64,000 nucleotides of DNA from Blastococcus sp. CT_GayMR16 (GTDB lineage Bacteria; Actinomycetota; Actinomycetes; Mycobacteriales; Geodermatophilaceae), in NCBI RefSeq assembly GCF_004570875.1, contig NZ_SPQK01000005.1, forward strand, positions 124,001 through 188,000. The letters run 5' to 3'. Made by a program: the position numbers and the translations under genes. A model generated the notes under the pieces. That model did not search any database. It was not told the DNA's origin and saw only the letters and a program-made list of their open reading frames with translations. Position 1 is the stretch's first letter; every line of letters starts with the position of its first letter. This document shows positions 20,696 to 30,866 of the stretch, piece after piece.

Positions 20696-22015
20696 TCAGC
20701 CGGCGCGCTGAGTCTGGTCGCGAGCGGGCTGGGGATGAGCAGTCGGTCGGGTCGGGTGGGGATAGGCAGGGTGCGCGCCGACCAGCTCACGGACGCCGGC
20801 GGCCACCTCGGCGGTGCGGCTGCCGTCGGCGTCGCGGATCGCGGTCCCGATGAGCGAGGCGATCGACTTCATGTCGGTCTCGACCATGCCCTGCGTGGTG
20901 ACGGCCGGGCTGCCGACACGGATGCCGGAGGCGATCGAGGCCGGCTGCGGGTCGAAGGGGATGGCGTTCTTGTTGAGCACGATGCCGGCGGCGTCGCACC
21001 GCTTCTCGGCGTCCGCGCCGCTCACCCCGGTCTCCCGGAGGTCGAGGAGCGCCAGGTGCGTGTCGGTGCCGCCGGCGACGGGGCGGAGGCCCTCGGCGGC
21101 CAGGCCCTCGGTCAGCGCCTGGGCGTTCGAGATGACCTGCCGGGCGTAGGACTGGTACTCCGGCTGGAGGCACTCCTTGAGGTTCACCGCCTTGGCCGCG
21201 ACGGCGTGCATGAGGGGGCCGCCCTGCATCATCGGGAAGACGGCCTTGTCGATGGCCTTGGCGTGCTCGCTCCGGCAGACGATCGCGCCGCCGCGGGGAC
21301 CACGCAGCACCTTGTGGGTGGTGAAGGTGACGACGTCGGCGTAGGGCACGGGGCTCGGGATGGCCTTGCCGGCGACGAGGCCGATGAAGTGCGCGGCGTC
21401 GACCATCAGGACGGCGCCGACCTCGTCGGCGATCTCGCGGAACGCGGCGAAGTCGATCAGCCGCGGGATGGCCGAACCGCCGCAGACGATCATCTTCGGC
21501 CGGTGCTCCCGGGCCAGGTCACGGACCTGGTCGTAGTCGATGTGCTCGGTGTCGGTCCGAACGCCGTACTGCACGGCGTTGAACCACTTGCCCGAGAAGG
21601 AGACCTTCGTCCCGTGGGTGAGGTGACCGCCGTGCGGCAGCGCCATGCCCAGCAGGGTGTCGCCGGGCTGGAGGAACGCCCCGTAGGCCGCCAGGTTGGC
21701 ACTGGCGCCGGAGTGCGGCTGCAGGTTGACGTGGTCGGCGCCGAAGAGCTCCTTGCCCCGCGCGATGCCGATCTCCTCCGCGCGGTCGACGACCTCGCAC
21801 CCGCCGTAGTAGCGGCGGCCGGGATATCCCTCGGCGTACTTGTTCGACAGCGTGCTGCCCAGCGCGGCGAGCACCGCGGGGCTGGTGAAGTTCTCGCTGG
21901 CGATCAGCTGCAGGCCGTTGCGCAGGCGGTCGAGCTCGTCGACGACGACACCGGCGATGTCGGGGTCGAACGCGGCCAGGGCGTCGAAGTCCGGGCCCCA
22001 GTAGGGGGTGCTCAT
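20696..22015 (-). CDS. glyA: serine hydroxymethyltransferase
   Basis: PLP enzyme that converts serine and tetrahydrofolate to glycine and methylene-THF. 439 residues. The N-terminal LIASENFTSPAVLAALGS, the YAEGYPGRRYYGGCE block, HGGHLTHG and the Schiff-base site VTFTTHKVLRGPRGG are all conserved. The C terminus is extended by about 20 residues (Pro/His/Thr-rich) beyond the usual end. ATG start. It sits between tsaC and wecA, so this one-carbon enzyme is embedded in the translation/ATP synthase run. Confidence 0.98.
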   Translation of the reverse strand: MSTPYWGPDFDALAAFDPDIAGVVVDELDRLRNGLQLIASENFTSPAVLAALGSTLSNKYAEGYPGRRYYGGCEVVDRAEEIGIARGKELFGADHVNLQPHSGASANLAAYGAFLQPGDTLLGMALPHGGHLTHGTKVSFSGKWFNAVQYGVRTDTEHIDYDQVRDLAREHRPKMIVCGGSAIPRLIDFAAFREIADEVGAVLMVDAAHFIGLVAGKAIPSPVPYADVVTFTTHKVLRGPRGGAIVCRSEHAKAIDKAVFPMMQGGPLMHAVAAKAVNLKECLQPEYQSYARQVISNAQALTEGLAAEGLRPVAGGTDTHLALLDLRETGVSGADAEKRCDAAGIVLNKNAIPFDPQPASIASGIRVGSPAVTTQGMVETDMKSIASLIGTAIRDADGSRTAEVAAGVRELVGAHPAYPHPTRPTAHPQPARDQTQRAG

Positions 22016-22083
22016 CTCGGGGCGCTCCAGGTTGCTCGGCGCGGGGGTCGCCCCACGGTATCGCCTGGCGCCGGCGGACCCGG

Positions 22084-22725
22084 TCAGTCGGTGATGTCCG
22101 GGACGACGTCGCGGAGGGTGTCGACGGGGATCGCGCCGACGCGCAGCACCCTCAGGGTGGGACCGGTGCAGTCGACGATCGTGCTGGCTGCGGACCCGGT
22201 TCTCGGGCCGCCGTCCAGGACGACGGACGCGTGGGTGCCCAGCTGGTCGACCGCCTCCTGGGCGGACGTCGCGGCCGGCCGTCCCGACCGGTTGGCGCTG
22301 GAGACGGCGAGCGGCCCGGTGCGGCGGAGCAGGTCGCGGGCGACCTCGTCGTCGGGCAGCCGGACGGCGACCGTCCCCTCGGCGTCCCCGAGGTCCCAGG
22401 CCAGTGACGGGGCGTGCTCGAGGACGAGGGTGAGCCCGCCCGGCCAGAACGCCTCGGCGAGCTGGTGGGCTGCCGGCGGCAGGTTCACCACGAGCCCGGC
22501 GATGGTCGACGCCTCCCCGATGAGCACCGGGACGGGCATCGTCCGGCCCCGGTTCTTGGCCGCGAGCAGGCCGGTGACGGCGGCGGGGGTGAACGCGTCG
22601 GCCGCGACGCCGTAGACGGTGTCGGTCGGCAGCAGCACGAGCTCACCGCGGCCGATCGCGGCGGTGGCCGCGTCGAGGCCGGCGGCGCGGGCGGCGGGGT
22701 CCGAGCAGTCGAAGAGGTCAGCCAC
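22084..22725 (-). CDS. tsaC: L-threonylcarbamoyladenylate synthase
   Basis: Makes threonylcarbamoyl-AMP from threonine, bicarbonate and ATP for the t6A37 modification of ANN-decoding tRNAs. 213 residues of the YrdC fold: LLPTDTVYGVAADAF, AAKNRGRTMPVPVLIG (KxR), AVRLPDDEVARDL and SSANRSGRPAATSA with its SxN motif. GTG start. Lies 27 bp downstream of prmC, as in many actinobacteria. Confidence 0.94.
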   Translation of the reverse strand: MADLFDCSDPAARAAGLDAATAAIGRGELVLLPTDTVYGVAADAFTPAAVTGLLAAKNRGRTMPVPVLIGEASTIAGLVVNLPPAAHQLAEAFWPGGLTLVLEHAPSLAWDLGDAEGTVAVRLPDDEVARDLLRRTGPLAVSSANRSGRPAATSAQEAVDQLGTHASVVLDGGPRTGSAASTIVDCTGPTLRVLRVGAIPVDTLRDVVPDITD

Positions 22726-22752
22726 GGGGCAGTAGTCTCCCCCACCGCCGGT

Positions 22753-23592
22753 TCACCGACGGCGGGCGGTGGTGAAGCGGGGCCGGCCGGCCAGGTCGGG
22801 ATGGTCCTCGACCTCGGTGAACGCACCGTGCGCACGGACGACGGCCGGGAGCGCGCTGCCCTGCTGGTCGGCGTGCTCGATGCCGAGCCACCCGCCGGGT
22901 CGCAGCAGCCGCGCGGCGGTGACGAGCAGGCCGCGCACGACGGCGAGGCCGTCGGGTCCGCCCCACAGCGCCAGCGGCGGGTCGTGGTCGGCGACCTCGC
23001 GCGGCACCCCCGCGCCGTCGGGCACGTAGGGCGGGTTGGAGACGACGAGGTCGACGGCGCCGTCCAGCTCGCGCAGCAGGCCGGGGTCGGTCATGTCGCC
23101 GTCGAGCACCTCGACCGCGGGGTCACCCGCCTCGGCGCGGGCCGTGGCGTTGTGGCGGGTCCACTCGATCGCGCCGGGGTCCCGCTCGACGGCGGTGACC
23201 CTCGCCGCCGGGAACTCGTGCGCCAGCGACAGCGCGATCGCGCCGGACCCGGCTCCCAGGTCGACGACGACGGGCGCGTCGGACCCGGCCAGCCGCTCCA
23301 GTGCCCAGCCGGTGAGCTGCTCGGTCTCGGGCCGGGGCACGAAGACGCCCGGTCCGACGGCGAGCTCCAGGAACCGGAAGGGCGCGCGGCCGGTGAGGTG
23401 CTGCAGCGGCACCCGGTCGGCCCGCTGGTCGACGAGCGTGCCGAACCGGACGGACACGTCGTCCGGGACGGTCACCAGCGTCAGCAGCCGGCCGCGGGTG
23501 ACGCCGAGCACCGAGGCGAGCAGCAGCTCGGCGTCCACCCGCGGGGACTCGACGCCGGCATCGGTGAGCCGACGGGCCGCGTCACCCAGCAT
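22753..23592 (-). CDS. prmC: peptide chain release factor N5-glutamine methyltransferase
   Basis: SAM-dependent methylation of the Gln in the GGQ motif of release factors. 279 residues: a helical N-terminal substrate-recognition domain (LEHLTGRAPFRFLELAV), then a Rossmann fold with DLGAGSGAIALSLA (SAM site) and the glutamine-binding motif VVSNPPYVP. It follows prfA by 11 bp, so enzyme and substrate are produced from one transcript. ATG start at 23592. Confidence 0.95.
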   Translation of the reverse strand: MLGDAARRLTDAGVESPRVDAELLLASVLGVTRGRLLTLVTVPDDVSVRFGTLVDQRADRVPLQHLTGRAPFRFLELAVGPGVFVPRPETEQLTGWALERLAGSDAPVVVDLGAGSGAIALSLAHEFPAARVTAVERDPGAIEWTRHNATARAEAGDPAVEVLDGDMTDPGLLRELDGAVDLVVSNPPYVPDGAGVPREVADHDPPLALWGGPDGLAVVRGLLVTAARLLRPGGWLGIEHADQQGSALPAVVRAHGAFTEVEDHPDLAGRPRFTTARRR

Positions 23593-23603
23593 CTCGCGAA
23601 CGT

Positions 23604-24677
23604 TCAGGAGCCGGCCGCCAGCAGCTCGGCCGTGTGCGCCGCCATCAGGGCGTCGATGACCGCGTCGAGGTCGCCGTCGACGACCTGGTCGAGGTTGTAG
23701 GCCTTGTAGCCGACCCGGTGGTCGTTGATCCGGTTCTCCGGGAAGTTGTAGGTGCGCACCCGCTCGCTGCGGTCCATCGTCCGCACCTGGCTGCGCCGCT
23801 GGTCGCTGGCCAGGGCGTCGGCCTCCTCGCGGGCGGCGGCCAGCAGGCGGGAGCGGAGCACGCGCAGCGCGGACTCGCGGTTCTGCAGCTGGCTCTTCTC
23901 GTTCTGCGAGCTGACGACGATGCCGCTGGGCAGGTGGGTGATCCGGACGGCGGAGTCGGTCGTGTTCACGCTCTGGCCGCCGGGACCCGACGAGCGGAAG
24001 ACGTCGATGCGGAGGTCGTTGGGGTCGACGCTGACGTCGACGTCCTCGGCCTCCGGCAGCACGAGGACGCCGGCCGCGGAGGTGTGGATGCGGCCCTGGC
24101 TCTCGGTGACCGGCACCCGCTGCACGCGGTGCACGCCGCCCTCGAACTTCAGCCGCGACCAGATCCCCTCGTCCGCCCGCGACTTCACCGCGACCGCGAC
24201 GTCCTTGTATCCCCCGAGGTCGGACTCGACGGCGTCGAGGATCTCGGTGGACCAGCCGCGGCGCTCGGCGTAGCGGAGGTACATGCGCAGCAGGTCGCCG
24301 GCGAACAGCGCGGACTCCGCGCCCCCCTCCCCCGCCTTGATCTCGAGGATGACGTCCTTGTCGTCGTCGGGGTCCTTGGGCAGCAGCTGCTCGCGCAGCC
24401 GCCCCGACAGCTGCTCGACCTGGGTCTCGAGCGTGCGGGCCTCGGCCGCGAACGAGGCGTCCTCCCCGGCCAGCTCGCGAGCGGTGGCGAGGTTGCCGCG
24501 GGCCTCGTCCAGTGCCCGGGCCGTCTCGACGAGCGGAGCGAGCTGGGCATAACGACGGCCCAGCCGTCGGGCCCGCGACTGGTCGGTGTGCACGGCGGGG
24601 TCGGCCAGCTCCCGCTCCAGGGAGGCGTGCTCGCCGAGCAGGTCGGTCAACATGTCGGTGCCGTCGGTGCTGCTCAT
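23604..24677 (-). CDS. prfA: peptide chain release factor 1
   Basis: Reads UAA/UAG and triggers peptide release. 357 residues: N-terminal helical domain, the stop-codon tripeptide PVT in [16 protein letters not shown], and the peptidyl-hydrolysis motif GGQ in [17 protein letters not shown]. Start ATG at 24677 preceded by GGGAG; a longer in-frame extension would read through the rpmE terminator and is rejected. Coupled to prmC downstream. Confidence 0.97.
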   Translation of the reverse strand: MSSTDGTDMLTDLLGEHASLERELADPAVHTDQSRARRLGRRYAQLAPLVETARALDEARGNLATARELAGEDASFAAEARTLETQVEQLSGRLREQLLPKDPDDDKDVILEIKAGEGGAESALFAGDLLRMYLRYAERRGWSTEILDAVESDLGGYKDVAVAVKSRADEGIWSRLKFEGGVHRVQRVPVTESQGRIHTSAAGVLVLPEAEDVDVSVDPNDLRIDVFRSSGPGGQSVNTTDSAVRITHLPSGIVVSSQNEKSQLQNRESALRVLRSRLLAAAREEADALASDQRRSQVRTMDRSERVRTYNFPENRINDHRVGYKAYNLDQVVDGDLDAVIDALMAAHTAELLAAGS

Positions 24678-24716
24678 GGGAGGACTCCCCTCGTGGGTCG
24701 TGGGCCGGACATGCGA

Positions 24717-24760
24717 ACGGCGCCCGTCCCGCCCCTCGAGAGGGGCGGCACGGGCGCCGT
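24717..24760 (-). terminator. strong hairpin between rpmE and prfA
   Basis: Near-perfect 44-bp inverted repeat: outer arms ACGGCGCCCGT/ACGGGCGCCGT (11 bp), a CC/GC internal mismatch and an inner CGCCCCTC/GAGGGGCG stem (8 bp) closing on GA. It begins 8 bp past the rpmE stop on the minus strand. There is no U-tract, as is common in GC-rich actinobacteria. Likely terminates or attenuates rho-rpmE transcription ahead of prfA. Confidence 0.75.
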
Positions 24761-24768
24761 CGGGATGG

Positions 24769-25014
24769 CTACTTGTCGGCGGACTCGCCGGCAGCGGCAC
24801 CGGCCGTGGCGCGCTTGCCGAACCGCTTCTCGAAGCGGGCGACGCGGCCACCGGTGTCGAGGATCTTCTGCTTGCCGGTGTAGAACGGGTGGCACGCGGA
24901 GCAGACCTCGACGGTCAGCTGACCGGTCGGGGACGTGCTGCGCGTGGTGAACGTGTTCCCGCAACCACAGGTCACCGTGGTCTCGTGGTACGCGGGGTGG
25001 ATGTCGGGCTTCAT
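24769..25014 (-). CDS. rpmE: 50S ribosomal protein L31, zinc-binding form
   Basis: 81-residue large-subunit protein. It keeps the zinc-ligand cysteines in [10 protein letters not shown] and [15 protein letters not shown], so it is the C+ (Zn-containing) paralogue rather than the zinc-starvation form. The C terminus has a short Ala-rich extension after [12 protein letters not shown] start. Sits between rho and prfA, a standard actinobacterial order. Confidence 0.97.
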   Translation of the reverse strand: MKPDIHPAYHETTVTCGCGNTFTTRSTSPTGQLTVEVCSACHPFYTGKQKILDTGGRVARFEKRFGKRATAGAAAGESADK

Positions 25015-25095
25015 GCCTGTCGCCTCTTCCGAGAAAGTCTGTGTGTTCGTGTGGTGGAACGCCCACGGCCGGTCGTTATTCCGGCCCGCACAGCG

Positions 25096-25132
25096 GGGCT
25101 CGACGCGCCAGTATTCCTGACGCCCCGAGCCC
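25096..25132 (-). terminator. possible terminator after rho
   Basis: 7-bp stem GGGCTCG/CGAGCCC enclosing about 23 nt, 18 bp beyond the rho stop and upstream of rpmE. The stem is good but the loop is long and there is no U-tract. Weak call; it could instead belong to the rpmE leader. Confidence 0.35.
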
Positions 25133-25149
25133 GCCGGCGAGCGGTCCTC

Positions 25150-27336
25150 TTACTCGTTGCCCGGGCCCAGCGTCGTCTTCTGGATCTGCATCAGGAACTC
25201 GACGTTGTTGCGGGTCTTCTTCAGCTTGTCGAGCAGCAGCTCCAGCGCCTGCTGCGGCTCGAGCGCGGCGAGCACCCGGCGCAGCTTGATGACGATGGCG
25301 AGTTCCTCGGGGTTCATGAGGATCTCTTCCTTGCGGGTGCCCGACGCGTTGACGTCGACGGCCGGGAAGACGCGCTTGTCCGCCAGGCGGCGGTCGAGCT
25401 TGATCTCCGCGTTACCGGTGCCCTTGAACTCCTCGAAGATGACTGTGTCCATCGTGGAGCCGGTCTCGACCAGCGCCGAGGCGATGATCGTGAGCGAGCC
25501 GCCGTTCTCGATGTTGCGGGCAGCACCCAGGAAGCGCTTGGGCGGGTACAGCGCCGTGGAGTCGACACCACCGGAGAGGATGCGCCCGCTGGCGGGGGCC
25601 GCCAGGTTGTAGGCGCGGCCCAGGCGGGTGATCGAGTCCAGCAGGACGACGACGTCGTGGCCCATCTCGACCAGGCGCTTGGCCCGCTCGATGGAGAGCT
25701 CGGCGACGGTCGTGTGGTCTGCCGGCGGCCGGTCGAAGGTCGAGGCGATGACCTCGCCCTTCACCGAGCGCTGCATGTCGGTGACCTCTTCCGGACGCTC
25801 GTCGACCAGGACGACCATCAGGTGGCACTCGGGGTTGTTCGTCGTGATCGCGTTCGCCAGCGCCTGCAGCACCATCGTCTTACCGGCCTTGGGCGGGCTG
25901 ACGATGAGCGCGCGCTGCCCCTTGCCGATCGGCATGACCAGGTCGAGGACCCGGGTGGTCAGCACGTTCGACTCGGTCTCCAGCCGCAGGCGCTCCTGCG
26001 GGTAGAGCGGGGTCAGCTTGGTGAACTCGGGCCGGTTCTTCGCCTGCTCGGGGTCGAGGCCGTTGACCGTGTCGAGGCGGACGAGCGCGTTGTACTTGTC
26101 CTTCCGCTCGCCCTCGCGCGGCTGGCGGACGGCGCCGGTGATGGCGTCACCGCGGCGCAGGCCGTGGCGGCGCACCTGGGACAGCGAGACGTAGACGTCG
26201 TTCGGGCCGGTCAGGTAGCCCGACGTCCGGACGAACGCGTAGTTGTCCAGCACGTCGAGGATGCCCGCGACGGGCAGCAGGACGTCGTCCTCGCTGACGG
26301 TCGGCTCGCCCTGGTCGAAGCGCTCGCGGCCTCCACCGCCCCCGCCCTGGGCGGTACCACCGCGGCGGTTGCGGTCGCGGTAGCGGCGGCCCCGGCGGCC
26401 GCGGCCGCCCTCGAAGTCGTCGTCGTCCTCGTCGTTGTTGGGGTTGTTCCGGTCACTGGTGTTGCGGTCGTTCGGATTGCGGTCGTTCGTGTTGCGACCG
26501 TCGTTGCGGTTGTCGGGCCGTCCGCCGCGGTCGTTGCGCTCGCCGCGGTCGGGACCGCGGTTCCCGCCGTCACGGTTGGCGGTGCGGTCGTTGCCACCGT
26601 CACGGTTGGCGGTGCGGTCGGAGCCACCGTCGCGGTTCGCGCTGCGGTCGTTGCCACCGTCGCGATTGACGGTGCGGTCGTTGCCACCGTCGCGATTGAC
26701 GGTGCGGTCGGAGCCACCGTCGCGGTTCGCGCTGCGGTCGCGGCCGGCGCGCTCGCGGTTGCGCTGGGGACGGTCACCGTCGGTGCGCTCGCCGTCGGCG
26801 GGGGCACTCGCGGTGTCGCTCTCGCCGGCGGAGGCGGCAGTGAGGTCGGCGTCGGAAGAACCGGCGTCCGGGGAGCTCGCGTCCGAGGGGGCGTCGGCGG
26901 ACGGCGAACCGGCCGGTCGACTGGCCCCACGACGGGTGCGCAGCGGGCGGGTGGCCTCGGGGGTGTCGCCGGCCGAGCCGTTCAGCGGGCCGCTGTTGGC
27001 GCCGCCGCTGACGGGGGCCTCGAGCGGCTCGACGGCAGCCGGGGCTGCGACGGGGGCGGAGGCGGTGGTGCCGTTGCTCGCGGAGGGGGCGTCCGCGGAG
27101 GCGGACCCGCCCACCTGGCGGGCGGAGATGGCGGCTACGAGGTCGCCCTTGCGCATGCGGCCGGTGCCGGCGATGCCCAGTTCGCCCGCGAGACGCTGCA
27201 GCTCGGGCAGCAGCATCCCGGACAGGCCGTTGCCGCGGCGCCGGGCGCTGCCCGTCGTCCCAGAAGCGGCAGGTGCCTCGGTCGTGCCGGCGGCGTCGCG
27301 CGCGCCGGTCTCGCCGAGGTCGGTGGTTTCACTCAC
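25150..27336 (-). CDS. rho: transcription termination factor Rho with long disordered insert
   Basis: Hexameric RNA-dependent ATPase that ends transcription. 728 residues against 419 in E. coli. Rho_N helical domain ([16 protein letters not shown], about 42-57) is followed by about 250 residues of Ala/Ser/Pro/Asp and then Arg/Asn/Asp/Gly-rich low complexity. RNA-binding domain ([18 protein letters not shown]), Walker A PPKAGKT near 480, [25 protein letters not shown] and the R-loop region are intact. Inserts between the N-terminal helices and RNA-binding domain are common in actinobacterial Rho and add RNA affinity; this one contains perfect decapeptide repeats. GTG start with GGGAAGG upstream. 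Confidence 0.97.
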   Translation of the reverse strand: MSETTDLGETGARDAAGTTEAPAASGTTGSARRRGNGLSGMLLPELQRLAGELGIAGTGRMRKGDLVAAISARQVGGSASADAPSASNGTTASAPVAAPAAVEPLEAPVSGGANSGPLNGSAGDTPEATRPLRTRRGASRPAGSPSADAPSDASSPDAGSSDADLTAASAGESDTASAPADGERTDGDRPQRNRERAGRDRSANRDGGSDRTVNRDGGNDRTVNRDGGNDRSANRDGGSDRTANRDGGNDRTANRDGGNRGPDRGERNDRGGRPDNRNDGRNTNDRNPNDRNTSDRNNPNNDEDDDDFEGGRGRRGRRYRDRNRRGGTAQGGGGGGRERFDQGEPTVSEDDVLLPVAGILDVLDNYAFVRTSGYLTGPNDVYVSLSQVRRHGLRRGDAITGAVRQPREGERKDKYNALVRLDTVNGLDPEQAKNRPEFTKLTPLYPQERLRLETESNVLTTRVLDLVMPIGKGQRALIVSPPKAGKTMVLQALANAITTNNPECHLMVVLVDERPEEVTDMQRSVKGEVIASTFDRPPADHTTVAELSIERAKRLVEMGHDVVVLLDSITRLGRAYNLAAPASGRILSGGVDSTALYPPKRFLGAARNIENGGSLTIIASALVETGSTMDTVIFEEFKGTGNAEIKLDRRLADKRVFPAVDVNASGTRKEEILMNPEELAIVIKLRRVLAALEPQQALELLLDKLKKTRNNVEFLMQIQKTTLGPGNE
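26561..26740 (-). repeat. 30-bp tandem repeats inside rho
   Basis: Five full 30-bp units at 26581-26730 and partial units on both sides. Each encodes a decapeptide of the form DR-(T/S)-(V/A)-NRDGG-(N/S), about residues 199-258. Units at 26641-26700 are nearly identical, indicating recent duplication or conversion. As a multiple of three, gain or loss of a unit keeps the frame. Confidence 0.9.
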
Positions 27337-27359
27337 GTACAGGTCCTTCCCTGCGGTGA

Positions 27360-27379
27360 CCTGCGCGTTCCAGCGCAGG
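27360..27379 (-). promoter_or_regulatory. hairpin in the rho 5' leader
   Basis: Perfect 7-bp stem CCTGCGC/GCGCAGG with a 6-nt loop, 24 bp upstream of the rho GTG and close to its ribosome-binding site. rho is autoregulated by leader attenuation in other bacteria; whether this hairpin takes part is not shown. The rest of the 244-bp rho-thrB interval shows only the hairpin at 27521-27543. Confidence 0.35.
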
Positions 27380-27520
27380 GGGTGCCCCGGTCCCCGACGG
27401 TCCGGCCCGGAGGCGGGAACGCACAGGGGAACAGGTCGAAAAGATGCGAGGCGGATCAGCGGCGAAGAGAGATCGTCTGCTTCGGCCCCGCGCGAGGCTC
27501 GCCCGAGTGGGCGGCTACGC

Positions 27521-27543
27521 CGTGAGCCTAGACGCAGCTCACG
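27521..27543 (-). terminator. hairpin downstream of thrB
   Basis: Perfect 7-bp stem CGTGAGC/GCTCACG with a 9-nt loop, 38 bp beyond the thrB stop. No U-tract. Plausible terminator of the argS-thrB operon, separating it from rho. Confidence 0.45.
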
Positions 27544-27580
27544 GACTGGACAACACCGATGGGTACCGGCGTGTTCCTCG

Positions 27581-28495
27581 TTACCGAGAAGATACCTCAG
27601 GCGCCCCCACCAGCACCTCTGCCCCGACCGCGTCGACCTCGAGTGCGAGGACCGACCACCCCGACGGAGTGAGAGCGGCGACCGCGTCCGGTCCGTCCGC
27701 GGCTCCGGCGCTCAGCACGAGGACGCTCGGCCCGGCACCGGACACGACCGCCGCGAGACCCTCGGCCCGCAGCGCGTCGATCAACGCGATCGTCGCGGGC
27801 ATCGCCGCGGCCCGCTGGCGCTGGTGCAGTCGGTCGTCGGTGGCCGCGAACAGCTGCGTCGTGTCGCGGGTCAGCGCGTGCACCAGCAGCGCGGACCGGG
27901 CGGCGTTGAAGGCGGCGTCGTCGTGGGGCACGACATCGGGCAGCAGGCCCCGCGCGACGTGCGTCGACAGGGTGGCGTCGGGCACGAGGACGACGGGCCG
28001 GAGGTCCGCCGCGACGGCCAGCCGCACGGCCCGCGCTCCCCCGGGCTCGGTCCAGGAGAGGGTGGCCCCGCCGAGCAGGCACGGGGCGACGTTGTCGGGG
28101 TGCCCCTCCAGTTCGCTGGTGAGCCGGAGGACCGCCTCCTCGTCGATGCCGTCGACGTCGGGACACAGCGCCCACGCCCCCACCACGCCGGCGACGACCG
28201 CGGCCGCCGAGGAACCCATCCCCCGGCCCTGCGGGATGCCGTTGTCGGCGAGCACGCGCAGGCCCGGCGGCGTCCAGCCGAGCTGCGCGCAGGCGGCCCG
28301 GAAGGCGCGGACGACCAGGTGCGACTCGTCGGTGGGGAGCTCCCCCTCGCCCACGCCCGAGATCGACACCTCCAGGCCCGACGGCAGGACGGCGAACTCG
28401 AGGACGTCGTGCCGGGACAGTGCCAGGCCGGCGCAGTCGAAGGCCGGCCCCAGGTTGGCGCTCGTCGCCGGGACGCGGACCTGGACCGAGGTCAC
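27581..28495 (-). CDS. thrB: homoserine kinase
   Basis: ATP-dependent phosphorylation of homoserine, the penultimate step to threonine. 304-residue GHMP kinase: N-terminal [20 protein letters not shown], the ATP loop [14 protein letters not shown] near residue 85, and C-terminal [16 protein letters not shown] start whose GTGA overlaps the thrC stop, so the two are translationally coupled. Last gene of the hom-thrC-thrB set. Confidence 0.96.
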   Translation of the reverse strand: MTSVQVRVPATSANLGPAFDCAGLALSRHDVLEFAVLPSGLEVSISGVGEGELPTDESHLVVRAFRAACAQLGWTPPGLRVLADNGIPQGRGMGSSAAAVVAGVVGAWALCPDVDGIDEEAVLRLTSELEGHPDNVAPCLLGGATLSWTEPGGARAVRLAVAADLRPVVLVPDATLSTHVARGLLPDVVPHDDAAFNAARSALLVHALTRDTTQLFAATDDRLHQRQRAAAMPATIALIDALRAEGLAAVVSGAGPSVLVLSAGAADGPDAVAALTPSGWSVLALEVDAVGAEVLVGAPEVSSR

Positions 28496-29565
28496 AAGCC
28501 GAGCAGGGACGCGGCCGCGGCCGAGTCGACCGGGATGGTCCGGGGCGCGGGCGCGCCGGAGATGGCCCACTCCGGGTCCTTGAGACCGTTCCCGGTGACC
28601 GTGCAGACGACCCGCTGGCCGGGCTCGAGCTCGCCGGCCGCGGCGACCTGCAGCAGGCCGGCGACCGAGGCGGCCGAGGCAGGCTCGACGAAGACCGCCT
28701 CGCTGCGGGCCAGCAGCCGGTAGGCGGCGAGGATCGCCCGGTCGGTGACGGCGTCGATGCGGCCACCGGAGGTGTCGCGGGCGTCGAGCGCCTTGGTCCA
28801 CGACGCGGGGTTGCCGATCCGGATGGCGGTGGCGATCGTCTCCGGGTGCTCGACCACCTGGCCGGTCACGATCGGCGCCGCACCCGCGGCCTGGAAGCCC
28901 CACATGCGCGGGGTGTGCGAGGCGATGCCGGGGGCGGGGCTGTCGTGGCAGTACTCCTGGTAGCCCTGCCAGTAGGCGGTGATGTTGCCGGCGTTGCCGA
29001 CCGGGAGGCAGTGGATGTCGGGGGCGTCGCCGAGGACGTCGACGATCTCGAACGACGCGGTCTTCTGGCCCTCGATGCGGAACTGGTTGACGCTGTTGAC
29101 CAAGCTGACCGGGTAGTCGATCGCCAGCTTGCTGGCCAGCGCGAGGCAGTCGTCGAAGTTGCCCTCGACCTGCAGCAGCTGCGCGCCGTGCACCAGCGCC
29201 TGGGCCAGCTTGCCCATGGCGATCTTTCCCTGCGGGACGAGGACGGCGCAGGTGATGCCGGCCCGCGCGGCGTAGGCGGCCGCACTGGCGCTGGTATTGC
29301 CGGTCGAGGCGCAGATGACCGCCTTGGCCCCCTCTTCGACGGCCTTGCTGATGGCCATCGTCATGCCGCGGTCCTTGAACGAACCGGTCGGGTTGGCGCC
29401 CTCGACCTTGAGGTAGACGTCGCATCCCGTACGGCGGGACAGCTCCGGGGCCGGCAGCAGCGGGGTGTTGCCCTCCTGCAGCGTGACCACCGGGGTGCTG
29501 TCACTCACCGGCAGCCGCTTCCGGTAGGCCTCGATCAGCCCCGGCCAGCCCGGCGACACGCTCAT
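28492..29565 (-). CDS. thrC: threonine synthase
   Basis: PLP enzyme forming threonine from O-phosphohomoserine. 357 residues, short actinobacterial form. [17 protein letters not shown], Schiff-base site [15 protein letters not shown] near residue 62, [18 protein letters not shown] and the phosphate-cup segment [13 protein letters not shown] are conserved. ATG at 29565 overlaps the hom stop (ATGA). Confidence 0.97.
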   Translation of the reverse strand: MSVSPGWPGLIEAYRKRLPVSDSTPVVTLQEGNTPLLPAPELSRRTGCDVYLKVEGANPTGSFKDRGMTMAISKAVEEGAKAVICASTGNTSASAAAYAARAGITCAVLVPQGKIAMGKLAQALVHGAQLLQVEGNFDDCLALASKLAIDYPVSLVNSVNQFRIEGQKTASFEIVDVLGDAPDIHCLPVGNAGNITAYWQGYQEYCHDSPAPGIASHTPRMWGFQAAGAAPIVTGQVVEHPETIATAIRIGNPASWTKALDARDTSGGRIDAVTDRAILAAYRLLARSEAVFVEPASAASVAGLLQVAAAGELEPGQRVVCTVTGNGLKDPEWAISGAPAPRTIPVDSAAAASLLGL

Positions 29566-30866
29566 GAGAGTCCCTCCACCCGCAGGACGCTGGTGACGCC
29601 CCGGACGGCGGGCATGTCCCGCAGCGCCGCAATAGTGGCCGACAGCGCCGCGTCGGGGGCGCTGTGGGTGACGATCACCAGGGTCGCCGCGTCGCCGCTG
29701 CCGTCCTGCCGGACCGTCGAGATGCTGACGTCGTGGACGGCGAACTCGTGCGCGACCGTCGCCAGCACACCCGGCTTGTCGGCGACGTCGAGGCTCACGT
29801 GGTACCGGGTCGGCGTCTCGTCCATCGGCCGGACGGCGAGGTTCGCGTACCCGGTGCTCGACTGCCCCGCCGCGCCGGCCAGCCGGTTGCGGGCGACCGC
29901 GACGAGGTCACCCAGGACGGCGCTGGCGGTCGGCTCGCCCCCGGCGCCCTGGCCGTAGAACATCAGTTGCCCGGCGGCCTCGGCCTCGACGAAGACGGCG
30001 TTGAAGGCACCGCCGACCGCGGCCAGCGGGTGCGAGGTCGGGATCATCGCCGGGTGCACCCGGACGGCAACGGTATCGGACATGGCATCGCCGTTCGGCC
30101 CGGTGACCCGCTCGCAGATGGCCAGGAGCTTGACCGTGCAGCCGATCTCGGCCGCGCGCGCCACGTCGGTGGCCGACACGGCGGAGATGCCCTCGCGGTG
30201 CACGTCCGACGCGGTCACCGGCGTGTGGAAGGCCAGCGACGCGAGGATCGCCGCCTTGGCCGCGGCGTCGAACCCGTCGACGTCGGCGGTGGGGTCGGCT
30301 TCGGCGTACCCGAGCTCGGTGGCCTCCGCCAGCGCCTCGGCGAACCCGGCACCGGTCTCGGCCATGCGGGACAGGATGTAGTTGGTCGTGCCGTTGACGA
30401 TCCCGACGACGCGGCGGATCTGGTCACCGGCCAGCGACTCCCGCAGGGGGCGCAGCAGCGGGATGGCACCGGCGACGGCGGCCTCGTAGTACAGGTCCAC
30501 GCCCGCCTTCGCCGCGGCTGCGTGCAGCGCCACGCCGTCCTCGGCCAGGAGTGCCTTGTTGGCGCTGACCACCGACTTGCCGGCCTCGAACGCGGCCAGC
30601 ATGAGCGTCCGGGCGGGCTCGATGCCGCCGATCACCTCGACGACGAGATCGACGTCGTCCCGGGTCACCAGGGCGTGCGCGTCCGTGGTCAGCAGGTCCG
30701 CGGGGACGTCGGCGTGGTGGGCCGGACGCCGGACGGCGATCCCGGCCACCTCGACCCGCCGGCCGATGCGCGCGGTCAGGTCGTCGGACTGCTCGGAGAT
30801 CAGCCGGAGGACCTGGCTGCCGACGGTTCCGCAGCCCAGCAGCGCGACCCGCAGCGGCGCCGTCAC
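29562..30866 (-). CDS. hom: homoserine dehydrogenase
   Basis: NAD(P)H reduction of aspartate semialdehyde to homoserine, branch point to threonine and methionine. 434 residues: nucleotide fold [14 protein letters not shown], catalytic segment [46 protein letters not shown], and a C-terminal ACT domain ([17 protein letters not shown]) that in this family mediates feedback inhibition by threonine. ATG overlaps the lysA stop (ATGA). Confidence 0.97.
   Translation of the reverse strand: MTAPLRVALLGCGTVGSQVLRLISEQSDDLTARIGRRVEVAGIAVRRPAHHADVPADLLTTDAHALVTRDDVDLVVEVIGGIEPARTLMLAAFEAGKSVVSANKALLAEDGVALHAAAAKAGVDLYYEAAVAGAIPLLRPLRESLAGDQIRRVVGIVNGTTNYILSRMAETGAGFAEALAEATELGYAEADPTADVDGFDAAAKAAILASLAFHTPVTASDVHREGISAVSATDVARAAEIGCTVKLLAICERVTGPNGDAMSDTVAVRVHPAMIPTSHPLAAVGGAFNAVFVEAEAAGQLMFYGQGAGGEPTASAVLGDLVAVARNRLAGAAGQSSTGYANLAVRPMDETPTRYHVSLDVADKPGVLATVAHEFAVHDVSISTVRQDGSGDAATLVIVTHSAPDAALSATIAALRDMPAVRGVTSVLRVEGLS

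Noticed and set aside
22016-22083. Riboswitch in the glyA 5' region
   Set aside because: Only 68 bp long with no conserved glycine or THF riboswitch core.
26581-26730. Candidate CRISPR array in the 30-bp repeats
   Set aside because: Repeats are contiguous without spacers and code in frame for Rho.
24586-27525. Open frame of about 979 codons antisense to rho, rpmE and prfA
   Set aside because: It is the complement of strongly coding genes in high-GC DNA; its product is a Val/Ala/Arg/Gly-rich shadow without domains.
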